From Chlorokybus atmophyticus (lineage: Eukaryota; Streptophyta; Chlorokybophyceae; Chlorokybales; Chlorokybaceae): 53,003 bases of DNA. The DNA lies in assembly GCA_009103225.1 (NCBI GenBank), contig RHPI01000797.1:1007371-1060373 (forward strand), in the 5' to 3' direction. Positions 23,256-35,085 of this stretch are shown one piece after another. The translations under genes and the position numbers were made by a program. The stretch's first letter is position 1. Each line of letters opens with the position of its first letter. The notes beneath the pieces are model-generated. The model searched no databases, was not told the origin of the DNA, and saw nothing but the letters and a program-made list of their open reading frames with translations.

Positions 23256-26200
23256 ATGGGAGTCCTTTGTCCGTATTGCCACATGCGCTTCGCCACACGC
23301 AGCTCGGTCTACATGCACATTATTAGCAGCAGGGTGTGCAAGCAGATCAAGCTGTATGTCGGCCAGCGTCCATTACAGTACGATGCGGGTCATGTTGAAC
23401 CGGGGAGTTCGATCCAGGATGCTCACATGCTTGATGCTGAAGGATTCCTCCAGGAGACACACGCACAGCAGCAACAGGAGGAGGAGGAAGTGAACGAGGG
23501 CTTTCGATGTGTGCGTGTGCCTGAGAAACCTGTGGCACGCCAACATGGAAGTGGAGGCGTCCCTTCGCACGCGTCGGAATCCAGGTGGTATGGCTCGGAG
23601 CATGCTCTTGAAGTGGCATTCGTGCAGTGCAACAACGGCCAAGGCCTGTCGGCCTCCGACATGGGGCAGATCATCATGTGCATCCGAAATGCACACTTCC
23701 TGACGGAAGACCTCCAGTGGGAGACCGGTGTGCATGCGGCCAGCTACCTCCAGACCACGATTGCTTTCTCTCAGTCTGAGGTGTGTTCACGGTGTGCGGT
23801 GCATGTGCTTCAACCATCAGAGCCATGTCACATATGCACATGCGAGTGTGCTGCCGTATCAGAACTACGTGACGGCTGACCTGCGCAAGCCTGGAGACCC
23901 TGAGGATCAGGACATCTGCGTCACATATATGCCGGCCAAGGTCTGTGAAATGCAGTACCTAATGCAGTATCGATGCAGTATCTATTCTGAGGCCAGCATA
24001 GTAAGTAATGCTCTTGGTCGGAGCAGGTATGGCTCGCGCGGTTGTATGGCAATCCACATGCCGCCAATGGCTTCAATCTCCAGTACACTGGTGACGAGCA
24101 CAGCTTTGGCCATCCTTCCACGGGCGATTGGTGGAAGGATGTGGAGGTGGATTTGAGGAGAGAGGTGGGGGAAGCGTCCTACTTGGCGCCTGCCATTCTG
24201 TACAGTGACAAGACCACGCTGGACAGCGCGGGCAAGCGCTCTGGCTACCCTCTGATGGCATCGCTTGCCAACTACAGTTGGGACATGTATGCTAGCAACA
24301 TGGGGGTTGTTATGATAGCGCTTCTGCCGGTGGTTCACGCAGTGGCCGGGCATCCCACCTGGGCGCAGGGCAAGGAATCGTTCTCCATTCGGAAACGTGA
24401 GATTTTTCATGACGCTTTGAATGTAGTGTTAGGGGATGTGAAGCGGGCGAGTTGGGAAGGTCTGCAGCTCATCGACCCGAATGGCATCGAGCGTCGTGTG
24501 TTTCCCGCGCTTGCCAACTACATCAGCGATTTGCAGGTAGTGGGCATGAATGGTTGTAACCGGATGCAGCCTGCCAGCAAACAGTGCATGGAGGATGTTG
24601 TCAGTAGAACATCTGAGTTTGTCGTGTTGTAGGAGACTGCCACACTCGCACGCACTGTGTCGGGCAACCAAACACGACATCCTTGCGATGTTTGTCTCGT
24701 CACCAAATCAGATCTGTTGGAGATGGATGAGGACCGGGAATTGAGAACCGAGGCCTTCTACACACCAGCAATACGTCAGCTGCGGGCGGACCTGCATAGC
24801 GGTGTTAGGAATGCACGCCAGACAGCCAAGGCTTTCAAAGAGCAGCACTCCATGCATGTCGAGGAGGTAATGGTCAAATTACCGGCATTCGTGAGGATGA
24901 ATGGCTTTCCGTGAAACCAGGCAATGTGGTTTGGCAACAGAATGCACTGTGGGGTTGGCGACAGTCGCGGGTGCCGGGAGCTGACTGCTACTCTCGTCTT
25001 GCCCCTGACGCAATGCATGTGCTGGGAGGCATCATTGACCACCTGCTTGCTGCTGTGTACGACGCCGCGAAGGAACGAATGCGTCCATCCACGAGACAGA
25101 TTCTGCAGGCCAGGCACGTCTTTGGTGTTGCTTTCGTGTTGAACACAAAAGCCAACAACACGTGCTCACGAGCAGATGTGCACAGGCTGAATGCATGCAA
25201 GGCGACTCTGCGGGTTTCGCACTTCAAGGCACCCACAAGCACAGTAGATTTCTTCCTGTCCGACCACTCCTTTCAGGTGGTGGAGAAAGTGGCGGTGCTG
25301 CAGCTGCTGCCGGTCCTCGCAGACGGTTTGCTGCTCGACAGTGAGGGCAACGATTTCTTCACCATTGCTGCCGCATCGCTTGCCCAGTGGAACAAGAAGT
25401 TGCTGAAGGCGCATGAACACACAAGAGAGACCCTGACCACAGCCGACAACGAGCTGGCTGCCTTCAAAGCTGCAGTGTTGCATCCGCTACTGTCGTCATA
25501 TTCTGCACAGAAGTCAGGTTGGAAGATCGAGAAGATGCATCAGCTCACTCATTTTGGGCCGGCAATTGTCAGCAGTGGACACCCAGATTGGTTCAGCGCC
25601 AACCGCATGGAGCAGACGCACGCCCAAAATATCAAACGGTGGGCGCGTGGTGGCAACAACCGGGACTACCAGGCACGTATCCTGAAGGCATGGAGCTGTG
25701 CGGAATATGTGAGAGAGGATGGCATGGTCGTGGATCCCGAGATGCGCTCGGTCATGGCGCAGGCGCGGCAGCAGTGCTGTAATGTCATGGAGAAGACGGA
25801 CAAGTTGCTACGGATGGATGTGCTGACAAGGAGGGAGTCCAGCCCGTACTGGAGCGGATCTGCGCGTAGCCGCCAAGTCGCCTTGAAGACTCCATTTGCC
25901 GACAAGCTGCCTGCCACCCTGGACAGCTGGTTGAGGAGGGAACAACTGGAGTTGGCCGACGGGTGGCGTGCTGTTCGCGTGGTGAACGGAGGCGCAGCGG
26001 TGTACATGACATCAGGAGTCAGCATGGCGCGCGCAACTGGGATGTTCCATGGGCGGCCTTGGTTCTCTACACTTGAGTTGGAAGGTGATGAGGACGGTGT
26101 GAACGTGACGTGGTGGGCTCAGGCACTCCTTTTTCTGCGCGTGGTGGTGTGGGGTGGTAGCGGCGAGCGCGTGTGGAAGGAGGTCGTGTTTGTCCGCTGG

Positions 26201-26398
26201 TACACGAAGCTGGATGTGACGAGCGACACAAAGTGCATCGCTCTGGAATGGGAAAAGCGTCGAGGCGGTCCACATCTCGATGTCGTGACTCTGGAGCAAG
26301 TAAAAGGCATTGTCCAGCTGCTCCCCATGTTTGACAAGGACAGCGCCCGTGTACAAGAGGGCAAGTATTGGGTGAACGTTCACTGCACTTCCACGTGA
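23256..26398 (+). CDS. Plavaka-type DDE transposase
   Basis: Five exons (23256-23780, 23863-23940, 24027-24536, 24633-24866, 24941-26398) join with every intron in phase 0 to 934 residues. Plavaka transposases are a CACTA-related family, best known from fungi, that cut and paste their element. An N-terminal C2HC finger begins CPYC (Cys5, Cys8, His21, Cys28). The first catalytic block is AILYSDKTTLDSAGK (Asp262), where family members have YSDKT followed by a Ser/Asn-rich strand. Next come a Cys pair CDVC (389-392) matching the conserved CPRC-type segment, the second Asp in LAPDAMHVLGGIIDHL (Asp472), and the Glu block NRMEQTHAQNIKRW (Glu673). Beyond residue 760 is a C-terminal region of unknown role. 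No stop or frameshift interrupts it, so it may be active. Catalytic residues are assigned by resemblance, not alignment. Confidence 0.85.
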
Positions 26399-26601
26399 CA
26401 CATGTACTTGTCTCACTACTCTGAGTTTGGAGCATATCAGTCAGTTAGGCATTGCTAATCGTATGCTAAGACTTTTGCATGTGGACGTGTACAATACCGG
26501 GCAGCTGTCACTGCACAACTGTCACCACAATCGAATGATCCATGCAACATTCAACAATCAGTCCGCCGTGTGGCATTAAGCATCAATACAGTGCACCACA
26601 C

Positions 26602-28330
26602 TCAAGCCTCATAGTTCCATGACACAGGAGGGTAGTCACAGCGCATATCCATTGTTTCAAGCATGAGACGCCCTATGCACTCCGCCATTGCGGGAGGAAC
26701 TGCATTCGCTATGGAAACGGCCGAGGTCATCCATGGCACTCCCAGCGCTGTTTGCCACGCAGCAATGCCGCCCCTGGTGCTTGGAAGGCCATAGACCGGG
26801 TACATCTGCTGTGGCGCGTTTGATGTCACGATTGTCTTCTTCGCGCTAGCGGACAGGTGCGGCGATAGCAGTCCAACTGCCTTGCCCGCGTGCGAGCAGC
26901 GTGCTGGTGGGGTAGCTACCACTGGCTGTGTCTCAAACAGACGGTGTCGGAAAGTTGATAGGCCAAACATCGTGCCACAAAGGGACAGATTGGGTCTGAA
27001 TGAGGAAGCTGCTCCTGGCACATTCTCAATCACAAACTTGACCTGGCTTGCAAGCAGCAGACGTCGGACGAGCGGTATCATATCCTGGTGTCTCCAGGAT
27101 GTGCCATGTGCCGCCCGTTGAGGTGCCGGGATAGCACCTGAATAGGCCTGGCATGGTGGACTGGCCCAGATGAGCTCGTACTCGCTCAGCTCTCCTGCAC
27201 TCAGTGTGCATACATCGCGGTGTATGAAGGGCAGCGGGTACTCAGAGGAGGGACTTATGTCCATCCCGGTCACGTCAAAGCCTGCGTGGTATAGACCGAC
27301 ACTGGCACCGCCACCGCCGCAGAATAGGTCGAGTGCCCTTGGTCTGCGTGTGCGTCCCAGCTTGTTGTCAAATGGCGTGTATGTGGTCAAGGCTGGCCGT
27401 GGTGCTGGCCAGGGACTAACAATGATGCCGTCCGGGCTTACTTTGCGACTGACGTTCTCCCCTCCGGCGCGCAGAACATGGCGTGCCCCGTCAACTGATG
27501 TGTACGCGAATACGTTGTGCCCTTTGAAGTTGATGGTTTGTGGTCGATCACCGTCATCGAATACTATACGGTGCTGCCCTGCAAAGACATTTTCCATTGC
27601 ACCATGCATATATGATGCGTCCTCAATCTCGCACGCCACGAAGCGATGCTGACCTGACGCTTGCTTGAATGATTCCACAACGCCCGCATACCATTCCCCA
27701 TCCAGCGGCCAATGCACCATGACACTCACACCGATCAGCTGCTCGCATCCCAACTTAACTGCGTTCCGCAGCCGATGCAGTGCGCTGTCCAACGGTCGAT
27801 GGTCTGCCTCCTCTACAGCGGCCAGGGGATGGAACTGCCCACGCCCACACCGTGCAAGACTGCTCTGAATGCGACAACAGCTTCAACATGCATGAAATAA
27901 GCATACGCCCAACATAACATGCAGTGATACGTCGCGGTCCACTCTTGTGGATTACCTCCACAGCATCCACCACCTGTCCACTAACCACATGTCCCGGTGT
28001 TGTCCATGTGAAGAAGCGCATGGGTTCCCCTCGCCACTCGAAGCATGAGCGCGAGCACGATTCGCACACGCACTGCACGCAATGGAAAAACTCGGGTTCC
28101 TTGCACAGCACTTGGCCGAGGCGGCAGCCAAACACGTCGACATTGTGTGTGGTGTGATGCCAGCAAGCAGCACTAAAACCGTGGCACACTGTCTGCACTC
28201 GCTGGCATTCGGTCAAGTGTGCTCGCATTTGCTGCCTACGGCCATTGGCACATACGTACGCATTGCATTGTGGGCACACCAAGCATGGTCTCCTAGGTGA
28301 GGGTGATTCAACTGCTGCCGCCGACATCAT
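26602..28330 (-). CDS. C5 cytosine DNA methyltransferase with N-terminal zinc finger and Tudor-like domain
   Basis: Two exons (28330-27956, 27864-26602), 545 residues. It transfers a methyl group from SAM to carbon 5 of cytosine in DNA. A C2HC finger at 19-42 (CPQC ... HLTEC) leads; a Cys-rich stretch follows (about 60-95, FHCVQCVCESC). Then a Tudor/agenet-like segment: GVSVMVHWPLDGEWYAGVV (170-188) and HRIVFDDGD (223-231), the pattern of domains that read chromatin marks. The catalytic half has motif I DLFCGGGGASVGL (304-316), motif IV ASPPCQAYSG with catalytic Cys363, motif VI ENVPGA (405-410), motif VIII FRHRLFE (430-436) and a C-terminal ALGVPWMT...AVPPA block. The last block, ENVPGA and CGTMFGL are closest in style to actinobacterial and phage methyltransferases rather than DNMT1/DNMT3. 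It converges on the transposase 203 bp away. All motifs look intact. Confidence 0.88.
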
Positions 28331-28813
28331 GCAAAATAGGAATCGGCACGGCTGCCCACAAACTGAGCGAGACTTTAGGGTATGGGCATCAATTTAGGGT
28401 TGCCAGCTTACGAACCCTAAATGGGTCAAACTTCAAGTGAAGCACGACTGTACCTTATACGCTATTGCAGTACCATGCATGGTACTACATCAACATGAAT
28501 GGTACTCTATCTGTTAATGGTACTACAGTACAAGGATACTCGCATACTACCACGATCGTAGAGTAATACTGTGCTGTCATGCCATGGAACCCAGAGCGCT
28601 GTCCGAGTTTGTTGCTGTCAACCACGCTCTAAACCAGCGAGGTATGCAAGCCATGCACTGACTCATGCGCCGGGCAGTCATCATACACATGTACAGCCAA
28701 TGCTTCTAACAACAGCAGATCTCTGGTGCACCATGCACCATGCTGCAACTATACATGTACCTACATGGTTCACAGGAAGCCAACACAAAACTACAATACA
28801 TGCACAATTGGCA
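28331..28813. promoter_or_regulatory. methyltransferase promoter with GTACCAT palindrome and inverted telo-box pair
   Basis: GTACCATGCATGGTAC (28470-28485) is a perfect 16-bp palindrome, followed by two more ATGGTACT half-sites (28495-28535). Nearer the gene, ATTTAGGGTT (28392-28401) and AACCCTAAAT (28413-28422) form an inverted repeat of telo-box-like sequence. The region also receives the 3' end of the OTU-RING gene. Confidence 0.6.
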
Positions 28814-31800
28814 TCAAGGCGGGGGCCAAATCACCGCCGACACGTTGGCGTCTTGCATCAGGCGTGGCGACCAAAACGGGTGAGGTTGCTTGCAGAATGG
28901 ACACGCTTGTAGATTCTTTGATTTATTTGCCACAGTCTTCTGATGTGCTATGATGCAGACATGGCACATCGCTTTCTTGCAACAGGGCGTCTCCCCATCC
29001 GCTGGGGGGGGTGGCTCTTCAATGCGACAAATCAGCACACATGGTGCACGCGGGTGTGCAAGCTGCCTCTGCCACCAAACTCTGTTATCGCGTCGCAGGC
29101 GTAGCGACTCCCATCTGAATGGCGCAGCATAACGCTCCACTGCCTGCTCGATCACCTGACGCCCATCTGCCGCCATACACCACCTGCTGGTCTTGGTGGT
29201 CTCGTCCAGCATGCGTTCATCCAGGCCCTCGACATGGCTGTCGTCACTCGTGTACTCCCCCGCATCGTCATTTTCTTCGAGCTTCCACAGAATCAGCTCG
29301 ACGTGCCGTATGACATACAGCCACTGCCAGCCAAAGCATGCCAAGTACAGCTCGAATGGTTTTACTTGCCACCCAGTATGTTTGCTCAGGTAGTGGCACA
29401 CATCTCGACCCGCATTAGTCGACATCGACAGGTACATCTGCTGCAGCAGGTCGAAGTTCTGCTCCGCAGATAGCTCTTGCACATTGCCGGGGTGCTGCGG
29501 CAGCAACAACACCATCATATCGAGGACGGCGAGGGGCAACAACGTACTACGGATGGCCATATCGTGTATGGGTTCCAACCACGGCCAATCCCCAGAGGTC
29601 TGTTTAGACCGCATTCTCCGCGTTTGCTCCCACTTATTGCAAACTTTCGTCACCCACCTCGAGGCATGCCGCATGCGGTGATGCAGCGCGTCTTGGGCGT
29701 ACTGTAGGGTGATCAACTCCTTTGCACTACGAGTCAGCCCCCCAAAGCGTCTGCGCGTCGGTGCTTTGAGCTTAGGCAGCTCGTGCCGCACCGGCTGTCT
29801 CTCTGGACGATGCTGAGCAGCCACTTGACGCTGTAAACCCGCCTGTGCCTACTCAGGACACACAGTCAGCCCCAGTGAGGCTTCAAGGCGCTGTGCTTCT
29901 TCTAATGTTGTAACGATGCCTCACCTTTCCTTTTTTGGTCCTGTCAGCGTCCTTTGTTCCAACAACCTTCTTCTTTTTTTTTTTGTCACCCTGCACATCC
30001 TGGCAGGCGCTCTCCGTGGCACTGTCACTCAGAGGAGGTAAGGCGTTATCTTCTTGCTCCACAGCCTTGCGCTTGTTGGTTGCCTCCCGTTCCTCCACGA
30101 CCTCATGTTGCTTCATGAGGTCGAGCATGAAGCCTTTGTCTTTCAGCGCAGCTTTCAGGACACCTCGATCAATCTCTTTACCAACAAGACAGGCTGGGAT
30201 CAATGTGGCAAGCTTAGAGGGAGAGGGCGAGCTACAGCTGCTTCTTGATGGAGATGCCTCCGGATGGTCAGAGTGCGGTGGCAAGTGAGTCTCCGCGGCA
30301 GGAAGGGAGGGTGCTGAATTGGGATTGCGAGCATGTGGCTGTGGTTGAGGGGAGGCAGGATGTGCAGAACACTCGGCTACTTCTTGCCTAGCACACGAAG
30401 GCGAGGCCTGAGGCGTTGGCGCAGCACTCTGGGTCACAGCCGGTGGTAGCGGGGAATTGGCAACGCCATGCCGCCACTCTCCGATCAGGTGTGTTACCTC
30501 CGGTGGCACTTCATGCATAGGCCACGACCACTGTTCGGTGCTTGCAGGCTTGAGGAGCCAAAAGTGTGCTTCTGGCTCATCAGGAGCAGTGTTGCCCACC
30601 ACCAGGACTGAGTTGGGGGCTTCTTTATTCTCAACCCAAACTGCGCTGCTGGGCCGTGGCACCCACTCCCCATGCTCGCGCTGAACGGTCACGCAGCCAA
30701 TCAACAAGCTCAGCTTGTTGGCAAACATGGTCATCTGCAGGTGCTCGACATACACATCTTTTCTCCGCACGATCTGTCGCACCTTGGCCATGGCTAGGTC
30801 AATGTTGCAGTTGATATCAGCCAACATGGTCGCAGGCAGTTTGTCGTAATACTGCGCCATCTCTCCCGCGGCACCAGTGGCTCTGCAGAAGTCTAGGATT
30901 CTGCTCGCCACGCCTGCATCGACAGCCTTGGCGGTGATTTTGCGGAGAGTGTGCCCCCTGCCGTCGTCGTCCATGGTGTCCAGCATGGCCCAAAATCTGC
31001 TCGAGCTGGGGCACTTGTGATCATCCAGGACACTTTGCGCTATGGATGGCCTGGCGCGAAATACACAATGGTAGAAGCAGTTACCATCCGTTGGCGCATT
31101 GAAGTGGTCCCATGAGGCGAGCTGGCCACCTAGCATGACTGATGGCCGGCGGGTTGCGGCCAGCTCCTCTGATGACTCGCTGGCAGGTGGTGACCCCTGC
31201 TGCATGCGCATACAGCACTCACATGGTGTGTCCAACTGTGGACGGCAAGAGTCACAGTGACTGATAAAGTACCTGAGTTTGGGGCAGACTGCCGGCTTCA
31301 ACTTGCAGCGGGTGGGGTAAGGTAGGTGCAGAAGCCACATCGGTTGTTGCATTGTGCTGTGGTCTCGCCGGTGGCGGCAAGAAGGATTGTTGCCCCGCAA
31401 TTACCGGTGCTGCTCGTGGTGGAGATGGCAGTGCACGAAGGACTGGTGCCGCGAAAGGTGGTTGCGCTCTGGCTGGGAGGGGAGCAGGAGCTGCAGGTGA
31501 GACCACTTGTGCATGCAGCAAGGGGGGCTGTATACAGGACCCAGGATAAGATGGCTCACAATGTTGCAAAGGACGAATATAAGCTTATGCAGTGCCTGAC
31601 GCATTGTTACCAAGGCACGAGCATAAAAGACAGCGACTTACCTCAATGGCCCGTGGGCTGCATGGAGCAGGGGAAGCCATGGGGGCTGACAAGGTGGTAT
31701 TGGCTGCACTCCCCCCGCCACCCTCAATGGCAGACTCGTTACGGAGCTCTTGAGCCATGGGCACATCATGCGCCACTGCCCCAATGGACATGTCGGGATT

Positions 31801-32662
31801 CAACAGGCCAACATGCATGTTAAACTGATGCCGCATTGCCGCCGCGCCCATCAGCAAGTGGGATTGAAGGACCAGTTGATGGGATTGAATCCAGGCTTGC
31901 ATAGGAGCTCCAACAGGACTTAGTGCACTGTGGTGCTGTCAACCAATCACATGTGGGTTAGCTGCATGCTTGCGACACTGCAATTGCAATAGTCAACTGC
32001 GTCACACCGTCATCAGTTGGTTGCTTCGAACAGTCACCTGCGGCATTGCTGGTTGATGCACGAATGATTGCATGGACTGCGTCATTGCTGGTTGATGCAC
32101 TATTGGTTGAATGCCGGACGAATGGCCACGCGCTCCTGTGCTCAAACCCAGCCTACTTCGTTCGGCACGCGCGCGCGACTTTGCACGCTCACGCACATCC
32201 TAGCATGGAAAGGTAGGCATGCATTGTAGCCGACATTGCAGTCAACATGCACAGCGAGATTGGCAACAACATACCGCCGCCCAGCTCTGTCTATCTGCTC
32301 TTGCTTCCGCAATGTCGGCTTGACTGTAGGGTGGGTATGGGTGAATAGTGGAGGCCTGCAGCCACGCTACATATATCACATGGACTGCGCTAAAAAACAA
32401 ATTGCTCTTGCAAGGAAATGCATGTGACTGTTGAGCGTACCTCTGCATTCCTTTGTGCTTGTTCCCACAGCCGCAACTGGTCCCGCATGGTTCTGACAAG
32501 GGGCTCCAAGGACTGCAGCTCCTGATCCACTCCCTGTTGCAGAAAGCGAGCCACCAAGCAGCTCTCTGTGTGAAGATGGTCTTTAATGGCTTGCCTGCTG
32601 GTTTGTCCAATGTTGGTGATGCATGTTGGACAGCCCCATTGCTGACGCCTGCCATGATCCAT
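28814..32662 (-). CDS. zinc finger-OTU cysteine protease-RING fusion protein
   Basis: Six exons (32662-32441, 32199-32038, 31935-31642, 31527-31273, 31235-29925, 29830-28814), every length a multiple of three, giving 1086 residues. A C2HC finger opens the protein (CPTC ... HLHTESC, Cys11, Cys14, His29, Cys35), then a helical segment. A Gln/Pro/Ala-rich linker with VHQPAM repeated lies at about 75-310. The OTU domain starts near 355: APTDGNCFYHCVF has Asp361 and catalytic Cys364; EAHFWLLKP has catalytic His535. OTU proteases remove ubiquitin chains and recur in large transposons. A Lys-rich tract precedes the last intron; the last exon is mostly unassigned helix and ends with a RING-like finger (Cys1012, Cys1016, Cys1031/1032, Cys1037, Cys1040, Cys1058, Cys1061, ending CPFCKQPH). 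RINGs recruit E2 enzymes for ubiquitin ligation. The two domains would be separate proteins if the 29924-29831 intron (GTGAGG...TTTACAG) is not spliced; an in-frame stop at 29883 then follows OTU. Confidence 0.75.
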
Positions 32663-33258
32663 GACGTGGCGACCGGTAGTAGCTGGCTTCGCTGCTTGAA
32701 CTCTTACGACCACAACTTCTCGCAAGATGTGCCACGCCGCCGCCGCCGCCGCCGCCTCCTCCGACTCCTGGTCCTCCGCCTCCTAGTCGAACCCAGGCCC
32801 ATCAAGCCTGACATTCGACCCGTCATCGACCTGGTGCCCCTGCGTGCCATCATCCGGCCATCAATGAAGCGTGTTTGGGTGAGTGCATGCTAACTCCCAT
32901 TTGGGCTGATCGAGCAATGCCTCTGTCGTACCATGGATGGTACGACAGAGCCATTGTACGGCAATCGCTGGGGTTGGACGAGAGATGCCTCTGTCGTACC
33001 ATAAATGTTACGACACAACCATTGGTAACAATGGTTGTACAAAGCATGCATGGCACGAATGCATAAGTCGTACCATCAACCATAGGAGCAAGGACGCACT
33101 ACAAGTGCGACTCTAGTGCGGGACTCTAGACGTTCAAAACCGCCTCATTTTCGTTTTCGCGCCTCGTACATTCGGGCGGGCCAACCGGCGGCGGCAGCGT
33201 TGGAGGCGGCAGCGCCACTTACAGCTAAACAGGCGGCACCCGACTATCAGTTGGAGAG
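32663..33258. promoter_or_regulatory. bidirectional promoter with CTGTCGTACCAT palindromes
   Basis: CTCTGTCGTACCAT (32921-32934), centre GG, and its exact reverse complement (32937-32950) form a 30-bp palindrome. A second, TGTCGTACCAT / ATGTTACGACA with one mismatch, lies at 32992-33015, and a lone TCGTACCATC follows at about 33068-33077. The region lies between the OTU-RING start and the start of the rightmost element gene. A CGC run (32738-32755) is near the former. Confidence 0.72.
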
Positions 33259-35085
33259 ATGCCTCGTGGTCCATCCGTAAGTGCACCTCGTCGTGGAGGT
33301 CGGCGCCAGTTGTCCACATTGCCCCCAGTGTTCAACCAGGCAACCGTCGCCAACCAATCGCAGCAAGACCCCGCGCTAACGCCCAGCACATCACAACAAC
33401 TCCACCTGACACCGCAGTCGCAAGGGCAAGCTAGACTGCATGCGTTCTTGATGCACTGTGCACGTTGCTTCTTGCTCAACTTCTAACTTGGATGCTTGCT
33501 TCTATCATGACTAGCACAGTGACTCACTGCATGCGTTCTGGATACACTGTGCACGTTGTTCTTCTTTTGCAACTGTGAGGGTTGCATCTTTCATGGCTGG
33601 CAGCATGACTCATGTGGTTGTGCTTGCAGAGGGTCGATTGGAACCCCCAACCCAAACGCATTTGGCCGTGACGTGGCAACCTCGGCCGTCAGCAACCCTT
33701 CCCCAAGCAAGTGGAAGATTGGCAACGAGGTAAGCACTGTGCGACACTGTGACACTGTGTGTATGTGTGTAACGGATTGTTCTTCTGTGGACAGCATTTG
33801 CGAGATGCCGTCGTTGAAATCATAAACGGCCACTGGGTAGAGAGCCACGTTTATCCCAAGGAGGACACTATTCGTAACGTCATGTGTCAGGTGCTGTGAA
33901 TGCTTCATGACCGCACTGCACCGTGACACTGACCAACCTGCCCGTGACAGGTAGTTGGCTTCGACCATGACGACGAGGCCGATGCGGCCAAGTTCTATGA
34001 GGTGTACTGGACTCCCAAGGAGTGCCCCTTCCACTGGAGTGTCGCCCTGAAGAAAGCTACGCAGGTCCGGTCTGAGAACGTCACCAAGATCAAGCATGTC
34101 CTTGAGAAGGAGTACAAGTGGACACTGTTTAACAGCAACAAGCGCAAGTGAGTTGGGTCCCTCACCACCATGTCTGCTATGCAACACTGCCTTCTTACTC
34201 AGCCTCCATACACACGTACTCATCTCGCCTATTGTAACCGATTCAATCAGGCACATCGACGCCCTAATGGACCCCGAGACCCAAAAAGCCCAGATGCGCA
34301 ACGCGCTCCAAAGTAAGTCACAGGCACTATTCTAGCCTGGTGCAGGCTCAACTTAAACTATCTATTTCGTGCCTAATGCCTTGTCGGTATGACTGTCGCA
34401 GACAAATCATGGCGGAGATTTGAGGTGACCGACACTGCAGACCCGGAGCGGAGGAGATACATCCATGAATGGGGCAATCCCATAATCTGGCAAATGATCG
34501 TGCAATGCTGGTCTTACGCCGTCACTACACCTGGTCGCCGGCAGCTGACAGTCAACCACCTCGCATACCTGTTGCTTACGGTGAGCACTCTGAACTCCAT
34601 CATTAGCAATTCAGGAATGCTGTAGCCCCAAACTACAGGCTTGCAGACGCGTTGCAGTGAATAGTGGCTTTCGATGCCACTAAGACATGCCTGTAACTAC
34701 GCAGGTGGAGCGCATCCTAAAGGGCAAGGATGGAGACCCTCTCCTAGCTGCCAGCATAGACACACATGAAGAGTACCTCAGCGAAATCAACACCATGATT
34801 ATGTCAATAAAGCGGGAGATGAGGCAACGGTACGCAGCCCTCCAGCCATTCACCCTTGTGAAACGCCGCACTGCATCTTGTGTCGAATACCTGAAAGATC
34901 CCAATCGGCGCCGGTCGCAAGAGACAGCAGCTCGTGACCCGCTCGCTGAGGCAGAAGCGGCATTTGATTGGCTGGCACAACCGTTTGAGGAGGAAGAGCA
35001 AGCTCCGGCGTCTCCTCCACAGGCCCCAGCGCGTGGTGCTTTGTTCCGTAATGACGAGACCAGCGATGATGGAGAGGAGCTGTAG
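33259..35085 (+). CDS. transposon-associated protein of unknown function
   Basis: Exons 33632-33729, 33795-33890, 33951-34147, 34251-34312, 34402-34580 and 34705-35085 join in phase with clear GT/AG borders. The first exon is uncertain: ATG at 33259 with a donor at 33298 keeps frame and gives about 350 residues, but a longer Gln/Ser/Thr-rich first exon is also possible. Features: DAVVEIINGHWVESHVYPKE, a Trp-rich charged segment (YEVYWTPKECPFHWSVALKK, EKEYKWTLF), a basic PERRRYIHEWGNP segment, a helical part ending KREMRQRYAALQPF, and an acidic end (DETSDDGEEL). No known domain recognised. Mixed basic/aromatic composition would suit a nucleic-acid or chromatin partner, but this is a guess. It shares the palindrome-bearing promoter with the OTU-RING gene. 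Confidence 0.65.

Noticed and set aside
33591-34301. Open frame of 236 codons on the minus strand
   Set aside because: It is antisense to well-spliced exons of the 33259 gene and has no splice signals or family resemblance of its own.
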